Positions 34,595 to 42,457 of a stretch of DNA of 64,000 nucleotides are shown here, one piece after another; within the stretch, counting starts at the first letter, position 1; each line of letters begins with the position of its first letter. The notes under the pieces were generated by a model, which saw only the letters and a program-made list of their open reading frames with translations, made no database searches and had not been told where the DNA came from. Both the position numbers and the translations under genes were made by a program. The stretch is from Nitrospira sp. (GTDB lineage Bacteria; Nitrospirota; Nitrospiria; Nitrospirales; Nitrospiraceae), in contig CP126121.1 in the NCBI GenBank assembly GCA_030123625.1, positions 2,334,179 to 2,398,178 of the forward strand, in the 5' to 3' direction.

Positions 34595-35491
34595 ATGACA
34601 AAAAAATCCCGCAGGAGAAGGGATCAGCGAATCAGACGGCGATACGGAGCAGGCGAACTCTTTGGGATGGCTGTTTCTGCATTGACTCCTGACGAGCTGC
34701 AAAGATTTTCCGCAGCGGGATTGAAAATCCCGTGCCCGCATAAAGCTAGTGGGGCGAATTGTCATAAAAAGGGAGGTATTTGTTCACTCATTTCTTTTGA
34801 AGACAAGGATGGGCAGGTTACGGTCATCGGATCTCCAATTACGACCTGTCCAAGTCGATTTCTGGAGAACAACTTAGTTTTTGAATGGGTAGGTCAAACT
34901 GTTCTTGGCATGAGTAATCCAACCATTGTATCCGAAGTTTCATTTTTAATGGGAAAAGAACAGAAAGAATCCGAACCTGAAGACGAGGTTGGGAGGATCG
35001 ATAAGGTCTTGGTTGATGTAAGAGAGCAAGACCTGAAATGGTGTGCGCTTGAAATGCAGGCGGTGTATTTTTCCGGGCAGAAAATGGAAAGCGACTTTGC
35101 CTTGATGCGAGAATGGAAAGGTCCCGGCCTGCCTTTTCCATCAAGAATTCGCCGTCCTGACTTTCGGTCGTCTGGCCCAAAACGATTGATGCCACAGCTT
35201 CAGATCAAAGTCCCCACGCTCCGGCGATGGGGCAAGAAAATGGCAGTCGTTGTAGACAAAGCATTCGCCGAATCTCTATGGCCAATGAGAAGAGTCGGCC
35301 ATATTTCGAACGCAGATATTATTTGGTTTATAGTGACCTATGGTGATGTTCAGGAAGGGAGACATTCACTCCAAAAACATGATCTTCTGATGACCACGTT
35401 GGAAGACGCAGTGGAGGGTCTTACAGGGGGAGTGCCTGTAACGCTTGACGCGTTCGAGACGTCGATTCGCGAAAAGCTATCGCGCTTGTAA
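34595..35491 (+). CDS. NotI-family type II restriction endonuclease
   Basis: This 298-residue protein resembles R.NotI. An N-terminal cysteine set at residues 47, 56, 63 and 85 (CPHKASGANC, GGIC, TTC) fits the Fe-Cys4 site of NotI. The catalytic core follows: IVSEVSF, RIDKVLVD with Asp136, then WCALEMQAVY with Glu153 and Gln155, the E-x-Q form of the PD-(D/E)XK motif found in NotI. The cytoplasmic enzyme would cut unmodified foreign DNA at a fixed site. Its 3' end overlaps the convergent methyltransferase gene by 71 bp. GC is lower than in the neighbours, pointing to horizontal transfer. The recognition site cannot be read from sequence. Confidence 0.85.
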   Translation: MTKKSRRRRDQRIRRRYGAGELFGMAVSALTPDELQRFSAAGLKIPCPHKASGANCHKKGGICSLISFEDKDGQVTVIGSPITTCPSRFLENNLVFEWVGQTVLGMSNPTIVSEVSFLMGKEQKESEPEDEVGRIDKVLVDVREQDLKWCALEMQAVYFSGQKMESDFALMREWKGPGLPFPSRIRRPDFRSSGPKRLMPQLQIKVPTLRRWGKKMAVVVDKAFAESLWPMRRVGHISNADIIWFIVTYGDVQEGRHSLQKHDLLMTTLEDAVEGLTGGVPVTLDAFETSIREKLSRL

Positions 35492-36494
35492 GCCAGCTTA
35501 GATCCTTGCCTACCAGCAATTCCGTCATCCTGGCATGATGAGTGTTCTTCATCGTGACGGCTCTCGTCTCAAAATCGAATTCCGTGGCGAGCTGTTCGAT
35601 CTCTACCGTGTGATCATACGTCAGCAGGACTTCACCTTTTACCTCGCGGAGCAGGCCGAACAACTTTCGATGGTCAATTTGCCAGTGAGAGTAGAGTCGT
35701 CTTGCGGCCTTGGTATACGGCGGATCAACAAAAAAGACAGCTTCCTCATCATCCATATAAGCTTCTATCAGCTCAAGGCCGTCACGGTGGGAAAAGCTGA
35801 ATCGTTCTCTATGTTCCGCTATGTCGCGGATGCGTCTTGCCAAGGTTCCTGGATACCATCGCGAGCGTAGTCCACGACCATTTTCGCCGCTTTTCACGAG
35901 ACCGGCTCCTGGAGCCATGATTCCACCCCGTTGAACTCGATTTCTAAGAATGGTCGAAAATGCCTTCTCGCGTTGCGTCAATGGTTGTCTGCCGAGCACA
36001 GCCAATACGTTTTGCTGAGTCAACTTAAAATTTTCAATAGAATTCGCTAACCATTCGGCTTGTCCGTAGAGAACGGCACTCCATACGGATGCTATCTGAT
36101 CATCTTTTTCGCCTAAGACGACATGTTTAGCGAGTTCTTCAAAGCCGACCGTAAGTCCGATGATCCCTCCACCTGCAAACGGTTCAACGAGGACGTTTGG
36201 CTTACGAGGTAGTTTTGATAGCCAAGTTCTCACACACGGTACGAGCCATGTTTTTCCACCTGGATATCGAAAGGGGGATCTCTGTGGAATAGAAGCAACG
36301 TTGATAGGGGTATCGAGCGGGGTGTTCTCAGCAGTCCTATAAGTGGCCTGAGTTTCTTTCTGGGAATAATCTTCTAGTTTATCGAGGGCAATGGCATAGC
36401 TGATGACTTTCTTCGACAATACCGCTGGGATTCGAATAACAGTTGTCCTCCCTTTTCTCCATTTATTGGAAAATGTTGTAGAGGAACGGGCCAC
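35421..36494 (-). CDS. D12-class DNA adenine-N6 methyltransferase
   Basis: The protein has about 357 residues from a GTG start at 36494. The Dam/D12-family core begins at SPFRYPGGKTWLV, with motif I VEPFAGGGIIGL, motif IV FFVDPPYTKAARRLY and a closing VLLTYDHTVEIEQLA. A basic N-terminal extension of about 70 residues (KGRTTVIRIPAVLSKKV) precedes it. It probably protects the host from the convergently encoded NotI-like nuclease. A longer ORF reaches 36530, but a sigma-70-type promoter overlaps that part, so GTG 36494 fits better, possibly as a leaderless start. D12 enzymes methylate adenine, so the shared site should contain an A. Confidence 0.85.
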   Translation of the reverse strand: MARSSTTFSNKWRKGRTTVIRIPAVLSKKVISYAIALDKLEDYSQKETQATYRTAENTPLDTPINVASIPQRSPFRYPGGKTWLVPCVRTWLSKLPRKPNVLVEPFAGGGIIGLTVGFEELAKHVVLGEKDDQIASVWSAVLYGQAEWLANSIENFKLTQQNVLAVLGRQPLTQREKAFSTILRNRVQRGGIMAPGAGLVKSGENGRGLRSRWYPGTLARRIRDIAEHRERFSFSHRDGLELIEAYMDDEEAVFFVDPPYTKAARRLYSHWQIDHRKLFGLLREVKGEVLLTYDHTVEIEQLATEFDFETRAVTMKNTHHARMTELLVGKDLSWLTSAIAFRESTSRTRQALQALPL

Positions 36495-36501
36495 GGCCCC
36501 G

Positions 36502-36530
36502 TATATATAGCGAGTTAAGTACCAAGTCAA
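36502..36530 (-). promoter_or_regulatory. Sigma-70-type promoter of the methyltransferase gene
   Basis: On the minus strand TTGACT (36530-36525) is followed after 17 bases by TATATA (36507-36502). The predicted transcription start, about 7 bases on, coincides with GTG at 36494. Consensus boxes with ideal spacing are rare in this GC-rich window. Confidence 0.65.
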
Positions 36531-36572
36531 GCCCTTGTTACACGGGATCGACCTAGAGGATCGTTTTTACAA

Positions 36573-39452
36573 ATGGAGAAAATAGAGAAAGGAATCCCAG
36601 CGTCTCGTGAAATGAAGGCGACAAAGGCTTGGCACGCCCTGTCCCCACAAATCCTGGCTGATGAACTTCTGACCGACCTCGATATGGGTTTGAATGTCGA
36701 TGAAGCTGCCCGTCGGCAAGCACAGGAAGGGCCCAATGAACTGCCCGAGTCTCCTCCTCCCTCGCCGCTGAAACTCTTTCTCTCGCAGTTCTCGAGTCTT
36801 CTCGTGTGGGTGTTGATCGGGGCGGCCGTTGTGTCCGGTTTGTTGGAAGACTGGATCGATGCGGCGGCGATTCTGGCGATCGTGTTTCTCAACGGCGTGC
36901 TGGGATTTGTGCAGGAATTCCGGGCGGAGCAATCGCTGGCGGCGCTGCGCAAGATGTCGGTCGCGATGGCCCGCGTCATTCGCGCGGGCACGCTGCAGTC
37001 CATTCCGGCACGAGAACTGGTCAGAGGGGATGTGATTGCCCTCGAGGCGGGCGACCGTATTCCGGCCGATTCACGCTTGCTCTATGCCACGAATTTCCAA
37101 GCTCAAGAAGCTTCACTCACCGGCGAATCGACACCTGTACGAAAACAGGCGGAGCTGCTCGATACCGAGCGACCGCTTGCGGATCAATGCAACATGGTCT
37201 TCATGGGCACCGAGGCCGTCTCCGGCAAGGCCCGTGGGCTGGTAGTGGCGACAGGCCTTGGAACGGAACTGGGCAAGATCGCCGCCATGATCCGAAAGGC
37301 CGCTGAAGCGGAGCGTGCCGAAACACCGCTGCAACGACGGTTGGAACAATTCAGCTATACACTCCTGTGGCTGGCGCTCGGTGTGGTCACGGTCGTGTTC
37401 GCTCTCGGGTATCTCAGGGGAGAACCGCTGGTGGAGATGTTCCTCATATCGGTGAGCCTCGCTGTGGCGACTGTGCCCGAGGGCCTTCCCGCCGTCGTCA
37501 CGATTACATTGGCTTTGGGCGTGACCAGGATGGCCAAGCGGCATGCGTTGATTCGTAAGCTGCCCGCAGTCGAAACGCTGGGTTCGGCCACCGTGATCTG
37601 CACCGACAAGACCGGCACCTTGACGAAGAATGAGATGACGGTGACCCATGTGATCATGGGTGACTCTCACTTCGAGGTGACCGGCGAGGGATATGAGCCG
37701 TCTGGGGAGATCCGCGAAGTCTGTGCTGAGTCAAAAGTCCTGAGTGCTGAGTTTTCAAGTCAAGGATTCGATCGTTACTCTGATAACTCAGAACTCAAGA
37801 CTCAGCACTCAGGACTCAGGACTCAGGACTCAGCATTCAGGACTGAGCATTCAGCACCCAGCACCCAGCACTCAGGACTTCCCCCTGGGCTGCGCGATCT
37901 TCTCACCGCCGCCGTGCTGTGCAACGGCGCGACATTGCGACAAGAGAACGGGACTTGGCGGATCATCGGCGATCCGACGGAAGCCGCGCTGCTCGTGGCG
38001 GCGGCGAAGGTCGGTCTCACGAAGACGGAGTTGGAGCGTCGGGCGCCGCTGGACAGAGAAGTTCCGTTCGATGCGGAGCGGAAAATGATGACGATCGTTC
38101 GCCGAACGGAGCAAGGCCGCATCGCTTACTGCAAAGGAGCGCCCGATGTCTTGCTGGAACGTTGCGCTGCGCGTCTCACGCTGGATGGCCGGACCGAAGC
38201 ACTGGATGACGAGCAGAGGCGACTGATCGGCGAAGCCGACGCGTCTTTGGCACAACGAGCCCTCCGCGTGCTGGCCGTCGCGTATAAGCCCGTCGGCCGA
38301 CCGGCGAGCGCGGACGAAGAGGTGGAGCGGGATTTGATCTTTCTCGGCCTCTTCGCAATGAAGGATCCCTTGCGATCCGAAGCAGTAGAGGCGGTGCGCC
38401 TCTGTCGGGACGCGGGCATCCGTACCGCCATGATCACGGGGGATCACAAGGAGACGGCGATCGCGATTGCCCGTGAATTAGGCCTGCATCGCGACGGCGG
38501 GATGGCGTTGTCCGGGGCGGAGCTGGACGGCTTGACCGACGAGGAATTAACGCAGCGTGTAGAGCGAATCAGTGTATACGCCCGCGTGTCGGCCGAGCAC
38601 AAGCTTCGGATCGTCCAAGCGTGGAAGCGGAACGGGGCCATTGTCGCCATGACCGGTGACGGGGTCAACGACGCGCCGGCCATCAAGGCGGCGGACATCG
38701 GTGTGGCGATGGGGATGGCCGGCACCGACGTGACAAAAGAGGCTTCGGATATCGTGGTGACGGACGACAACTTCGCCTCGATCGCCGCCGCGGTTGAGGA
38801 GGGCAGAGGCATCTTCGACAACATCAGGAAGGCGGTGCATTTCCTCCTGTCGTGCAACATCGGCGAAGTGTTGGTCATGCTCTTTGCCGCATTGCTCGGC
38901 TTGCCGCTGCCGCTCCTGCCGATTCAAATTCTGTGGATGAATCTCGTAACCGACGGCTTTCCCGCCCTCGCCCTGGCGGTCGATCCGAAAGCGCCGGATC
39001 TGATGCGGCAGCCGCCGCGACAGACCCGGGCGCGCTTACTGGAGGGGAGAAGGCTGTGGATCGTGGCCGGCGAAGGCATGATGCTGGCGGCCATTGCCTT
39101 GAGCGTGTTTTCGTACAGCTTGTTTGTCTGGCAACAGCCGATCGATCAGGCTCGGACGGTGACGTTCAGCGTGATGGTCGCCGCTCAGTTGGTGCATGCC
39201 TTTAATTGCAGAAGCGATCGTTGGTCGCTGTTTCAGGTGGGAGTGACGACGAATCGCTCGCTCATTTGGGCTGTCCTCGTGTCTCTTGCCCTGCAAATCG
39301 CCATTCTCGCGACCCCGGTCATGCAACCGATCTTCAAGGTCGCGCCCTTGCCGCTGGAAGATTGGGAACTGCTGGCGGCCATGACGTTTCTTCCATTGGT
39401 GATCGTAGAAACGATCAAATGGCTTCGAAGGCGGCCGGTCCTCAGCGTTTAG
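36573..39452 (+). CDS. P-type cation-transporting ATPase (P2A-like) with an in-frame repeat insertion
   Basis: This 959-residue pump has the N-terminal cation-ATPase domain ([20 protein letters not shown]), the actuator motif TGESTPVRK, membrane helix 4 with PEGLPAVVT and the phosphorylation site [16 protein letters not shown]. The hinge [21 protein letters not shown] and six C-terminal helices complete it. PEGL and [12 protein letters not shown] suggest a Ca2+/Mg2+-type P2 pump. Residues about 384-436 ([10 protein letters not shown] to QHSGL) are an insertion encoded by a heptamer array, placed between the phosphorylation region and the nucleotide-binding domain; this explains the extra length over a usual 890-900 residues. 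The start is 79 bp from the divergent methyltransferase start and has no clear ribosome-binding site. Confidence 0.93.
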   Translation: MEKIEKGIPASREMKATKAWHALSPQILADELLTDLDMGLNVDEAARRQAQEGPNELPESPPPSPLKLFLSQFSSLLVWVLIGAAVVSGLLEDWIDAAAILAIVFLNGVLGFVQEFRAEQSLAALRKMSVAMARVIRAGTLQSIPARELVRGDVIALEAGDRIPADSRLLYATNFQAQEASLTGESTPVRKQAELLDTERPLADQCNMVFMGTEAVSGKARGLVVATGLGTELGKIAAMIRKAAEAERAETPLQRRLEQFSYTLLWLALGVVTVVFALGYLRGEPLVEMFLISVSLAVATVPEGLPAVVTITLALGVTRMAKRHALIRKLPAVETLGSATVICTDKTGTLTKNEMTVTHVIMGDSHFEVTGEGYEPSGEIREVCAESKVLSAEFSSQGFDRYSDNSELKTQHSGLRTQDSAFRTEHSAPSTQHSGLPPGLRDLLTAAVLCNGATLRQENGTWRIIGDPTEAALLVAAAKVGLTKTELERRAPLDREVPFDAERKMMTIVRRTEQGRIAYCKGAPDVLLERCAARLTLDGRTEALDDEQRRLIGEADASLAQRALRVLAVAYKPVGRPASADEEVERDLIFLGLFAMKDPLRSEAVEAVRLCRDAGIRTAMITGDHKETAIAIARELGLHRDGGMALSGAELDGLTDEELTQRVERISVYARVSAEHKLRIVQAWKRNGAIVAMTGDGVNDAPAIKAADIGVAMGMAGTDVTKEASDIVVTDDNFASIAAAVEEGRGIFDNIRKAVHFLLSCNIGEVLVMLFAALLGLPLPLLPIQILWMNLVTDGFPALALAVDPKAPDLMRQPPRQTRARLLEGRRLWIVAGEGMMLAAIALSVFSYSLFVWQQPIDQARTVTFSVMVAAQLVHAFNCRSDRWSLFQVGVTTNRSLIWAVLVSLALQIAILATPVMQPIFKVAPLPLEDWELLAAMTFLPLVIVETIKWLRRRPVLSV
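37723..37880 (+). repeat. ACTCAGG heptamer element inside the ATPase gene
   Basis: A left arm in reverse orientation (tgctgagtc, then agtcctgagtgctgag) is followed by a spacer beginning ttttcaag. The right arm consists of 13 consecutive 7-bp units from 37786 to 37876 (actcaga, actcaag, actcagc, actcagg three times, then variants). The reading frame stays open. The right arm encodes a heptapeptide repeat of the S-x-L-R-T-Q-H type. Confidence 0.85.
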
Positions 39453-40854
39453 ACGGATGGAAGTGCGTCGCTTGTCCCTGAAAAAGTTCCGCCGCTTCCA
39501 TGACCGTCTCGCTTAATGTCGGATGCGGATGGATTGAGGCAGCCAAGTCTTCGGCGACAGCTCCCATCTCCACAGCCAAAACACCCTCGGAAATCAGCTC
39601 TCCTGCCCCTACTCCGCAAATCCCCACACCGAGGATTCGCCCCGACTCGGCATCGCACACCAATTTGGTCAGACCGTCGTTGCGGCCCAGGGTGGCGGCT
39701 CGACCTGAAGCCGCCCAGGGAAAGCGCGTCACCTTGACGGCTTGTCCTGCAGCTGCGGCGGCTTCTTCCGTCAGGCCGCACCAGGCGATTTCGGGATCAG
39801 TGAAGACGACGGCTGGGATAGCGGCAGGATCGAATACCGCCTGTTTGCCCGCAATCACTCCGGCCGCGACCAATCCTTCGTGCGCGGCCTTATGCGCGAG
39901 CATCGGTTCTCCTACGACGTCGCCGATCGCCAAGATGGTCGGCTCGGCCGTACGTAATTGACGATCGACCTGCACGAACCCTTTCTCAGAGACCGCCACT
40001 TTGGTGTGTTCGAGTCCGAGGCGCTCCGTGTTCGCTCGGCGTCCCACCGCGATGAGCAGCCGATCGAAGGTCTCTGTGCCGGTTCCCTCAGGGCCCGTCA
40101 GCGTCGCCGCGATACCGTCTTGGCGCGGTTCCAGTTTTTCCACCTTCGTGTTCAGTCTGATCGCCTTGAACCGCCGCTGCAGGCGCTGCTGCAACGGCCT
40201 CACGAGATCCGGATCGGCGCCGTTGAGCAGGCGCGGCAGCATCTCTACGACCGTCACCTCGGATCCGAGAGCCTCATAGACGGTGCCCAATTCCAGTCCG
40301 ATGTATCCACCGCCCACGACGAGCAAGCGGGCGGGAACGTCGGGCAAGTCGAGCGCACCGGTGGAATCCATCACTCGGGGATCATCGAGCTTGAGCGACT
40401 CCGGAACGACCGGGCGCGAGCCGGTGGCAAGGATCGTATGGGCACAGGAAAGCGTGCTCGTGCCGTCTGGAGCGGATAATGTCAGTGTGGTGGGATTCGT
40501 GAACGTCGCCCGCGCTTGGAACACATCCACCTTGCGACTGTTCGCCAGCGTCCGCACGCCTTTGGTCAGTTTGCCGATGACGTCCTTCGTCCGCTCACGG
40601 AGCGTGCCGAGATCGATCGTGGGTTTCCCAAAACGAATCCCCCAGCCTTCCGCGTCTGCTGCGTCGGTGACCAGTTTGGCTGCATGGAGCAACGCTTTCG
40701 AGGGAATACACCCACGCAGAAGACAGACGCCTCCAAGTTGCGGTTCTTGGTCGATCAACGCGGTGCGCAGGCCGAGATCCGCTGCATGGAAGGCGGCGGC
40801 ATAGCCGCCTGGGCCCGCGCCGATGACCGCCACGTCGTACTGTGATTCAGTCAT
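39442..40854 (-). CDS. lpdA: Dihydrolipoyl dehydrogenase (E3)
   Basis: This 470-residue flavoprotein starts with the FAD motif DVAVIGAGPGGYAAA. The redox-active disulfide is GGVCLLRGCIPSKALL. NAD binding is shown by LLVVGGGYIGLELG, and the C-terminal HPHPTLSE carries the catalytic His-Glu pair. It reoxidises the lipoyl groups of the pyruvate dehydrogenase complex. It is the last gene of aceE-aceF-lpd on the minus strand. The 3' end overlaps the convergent ATPase gene by 11 bp. A long hairpin-forming repeat separates it from aceF. Confidence 0.95.
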   Translation of the reverse strand: MTESQYDVAVIGAGPGGYAAAFHAADLGLRTALIDQEPQLGGVCLLRGCIPSKALLHAAKLVTDAADAEGWGIRFGKPTIDLGTLRERTKDVIGKLTKGVRTLANSRKVDVFQARATFTNPTTLTLSAPDGTSTLSCAHTILATGSRPVVPESLKLDDPRVMDSTGALDLPDVPARLLVVGGGYIGLELGTVYEALGSEVTVVEMLPRLLNGADPDLVRPLQQRLQRRFKAIRLNTKVEKLEPRQDGIAATLTGPEGTGTETFDRLLIAVGRRANTERLGLEHTKVAVSEKGFVQVDRQLRTAEPTILAIGDVVGEPMLAHKAAHEGLVAAGVIAGKQAVFDPAAIPAVVFTDPEIAWCGLTEEAAAAAGQAVKVTRFPWAASGRAATLGRNDGLTKLVCDAESGRILGVGICGVGAGELISEGVLAVEMGAVAEDLAASIHPHPTLSETVMEAAELFQGQATHFHPSKR

Positions 40855-40885
40855 GGAGTCCTCGCTTATCGTTCGTTGTCACTTA

Positions 40886-40995
40886 CAGTGCTGAGTGCTG
40901 AGTCCTGAGTGCTGAGTATTCAAGCTGGCGTTTATCGCTTTCCCCGCAGACTTTGTTATTCATCACTCAGGACTTAGGACTCAGCACTCAGCACT
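40886..40995. repeat. Inverted heptamer element between aceF and lpdA
   Basis: The left arm agtgctgagtgctgagtcct is repeated as an exact 20-base inverted copy on the right (40976-40995). The spacer starts tattcaag, like the ttttcaag spacer of the ATPase element. It fills almost the whole gap between aceF and lpdA and could fold into a strong RNA hairpin inside the operon transcript. Confidence 0.85.
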
Positions 40996-40997
40996 TT

Positions 40998-42347
40998 CTA
41001 GAGTCCCAAAAACATCGCCTGAAAGTCTTCCAGCGCTTTGGCGATTTCATTGGTGAAGCGCGCGCCGACCGCTCCATCCACCAGCCGATGATCGTAGGCC
41101 ACGCACAATTGCAAGACCCGGCGCGGCACGAATTGGCCGTCGCGATACACCGGCATCAGGCGGGCCTTCCCGACGCCCAAGATGCCGACTTGTGGCGCAT
41201 TGATGATCGGAGTGAACGGACCGGAGCCGAGCCCGCCCATGTTGCTTACGGTAAACGTGGCGCCGCGCAACTCTTCCAGCTTCACCTGGCGTTGACGCGT
41301 GCGTTCAGCCAGATCTGCAAGCTCGACGGAAATTTGAAACAGGTCTTTGTGATCCACGTCATGAACCACCGGCACGATCAATCCCGCCGGCGTATCCACG
41401 GCGACGCCGATGTTGTAATAGTCCTTATAGATCACTTCGCCGCCGGTGAGGTCGAGGGTGGCGTTCAACTGCGGATACCGCTTCAGAGCGTGGACGACGG
41501 CTTTGATGACGAGGCTGGTGAGCGTCAGCGTCGCGCCTTTCTTCTTGAAGTCGAGCGCGTAACGTTTGTGCAGCTCCATCAGATCGGTAATGTCGGCATC
41601 CTGGAATTGATGAACGTGAGGAATGGTCGTCCAAGACTGCGTCATGTTCGCCGCAATCTTCCGTCGCAGTGACGGGAGGGGCTCGCGACGCTCCGTGCCG
41701 TACGTCGTGCTAAAGACACCGCCCGATTCGGATGGCCCCGCGGCGGAAGCCCCGCCGCTGCGCCTGGTTCGTTCACGAACAAAAGTTTTGACATCCTCGG
41801 CTGTAATCCGGCCTCCGGCTTCAGAGCCTTTCACCTGTGTCAGATCCACGCCCAATTCGCGGGCAAGCCGGCGCACGGACGGAGGCGCAGGGATGGCGGC
41901 TCCGGCGGAGGAGGAAGGCGCCGCAGCAATCTTGTCCTCAGGCAATGAGGGCGACGGCTTTTCCGTCTCCTGTGAAGCGGTTATGGATGGTTCGGTCGGC
42001 GGCGCCTCCGGTCCTTCCACGGCGTCCGCAGGAGCCGATGCGGCGACAGCCGGCCGTTGCGGGGCTGGAGCAACGGCCGGCTTCTGCGGCGTCGTGGCCG
42101 ACTGACTTGCGCGCTCTGCGCCGTCCAGTTCGACGAGCGCTTGCCCAACCTTCACGTGATCCCCCTCGCGGACCAGCAAGCGCACAACTTTTCCGGCCGC
42201 CGGTGCCGGTACCGGAATCGTGGCCTTGTCGGTCTCCAGCTCGATCAACGCTTGGCCTTCGCTGACCTGATCGCCTTCGTGGATCAGGACCATGACGACA
42301 TCGCCGCCTTCGATTCCTTCAGCGAGAAACGGTAGTTCCACTTTCAT
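40998..42347 (-). CDS. aceF: Pyruvate dehydrogenase E2, dihydrolipoamide acetyltransferase
   Basis: This protein of about 449 residues has one lipoyl domain (LIELETDKATIPVPAPAAG with the lipoylated Lys). A long Ala/Pro linker and a peripheral-subunit-binding domain (PSVRRLARELGVDLTQVKG) follow, then the catalytic acetyltransferase domain ending in the active site YDHRLVDGAVGARF. E. coli AceF has three lipoyl domains, so this is a compact E2. The start MKVELPFLAEG at 42347 is conserved in the family; an in-frame ATG at 42386 would add 13 residues. It lies between aceE and lpdA, with repeat elements on both sides. Confidence 0.94.
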   Translation of the reverse strand: MKVELPFLAEGIEGGDVVMVLIHEGDQVSEGQALIELETDKATIPVPAPAAGKVVRLLVREGDHVKVGQALVELDGAERASQSATTPQKPAVAPAPQRPAVAASAPADAVEGPEAPPTEPSITASQETEKPSPSLPEDKIAAAPSSSAGAAIPAPPSVRRLARELGVDLTQVKGSEAGGRITAEDVKTFVRERTRRSGGASAAGPSESGGVFSTTYGTERREPLPSLRRKIAANMTQSWTTIPHVHQFQDADITDLMELHKRYALDFKKKGATLTLTSLVIKAVVHALKRYPQLNATLDLTGGEVIYKDYYNIGVAVDTPAGLIVPVVHDVDHKDLFQISVELADLAERTRQRQVKLEELRGATFTVSNMGGLGSGPFTPIINAPQVGILGVGKARLMPVYRDGQFVPRRVLQLCVAYDHRLVDGAVGARFTNEIAKALEDFQAMFLGL

Positions 42348-42384
42348 GGTTTCTTCTTTTCCGGGGCGCGCACTCGCCCCCATC

Positions 42385-42457
42385 ATTCACTCCCATTCAC
42401 TCAGCGCTCCGCGCTCCGCACTCAGTCCTCCGCACTCAGTCCTCAGCACTCACTACT
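42385..42457. repeat. CACTCAG heptamer array between aceE and aceF
   Basis: Units such as cactcag, cgctccg, cactcag, tcctccg, cactcag, tcctcag and cactcac follow each other at a 7-bp period directly behind the aceE stop. This is a second copy of the ACTCAGG family in the same operon. Confidence 0.75.

Noticed and set aside
34595-35491. Assigning the GCGGCCGC specificity of NotI to the nuclease
   Set aside because: The partner methyltransferase is of an adenine-methylating class, and GCGGCCGC has no adenine; specificity is left open.
37786-37876. Heptamer array considered as a CRISPR array
   Set aside because: Units are 7 bp and directly joined without spacers, and no cas genes are present.
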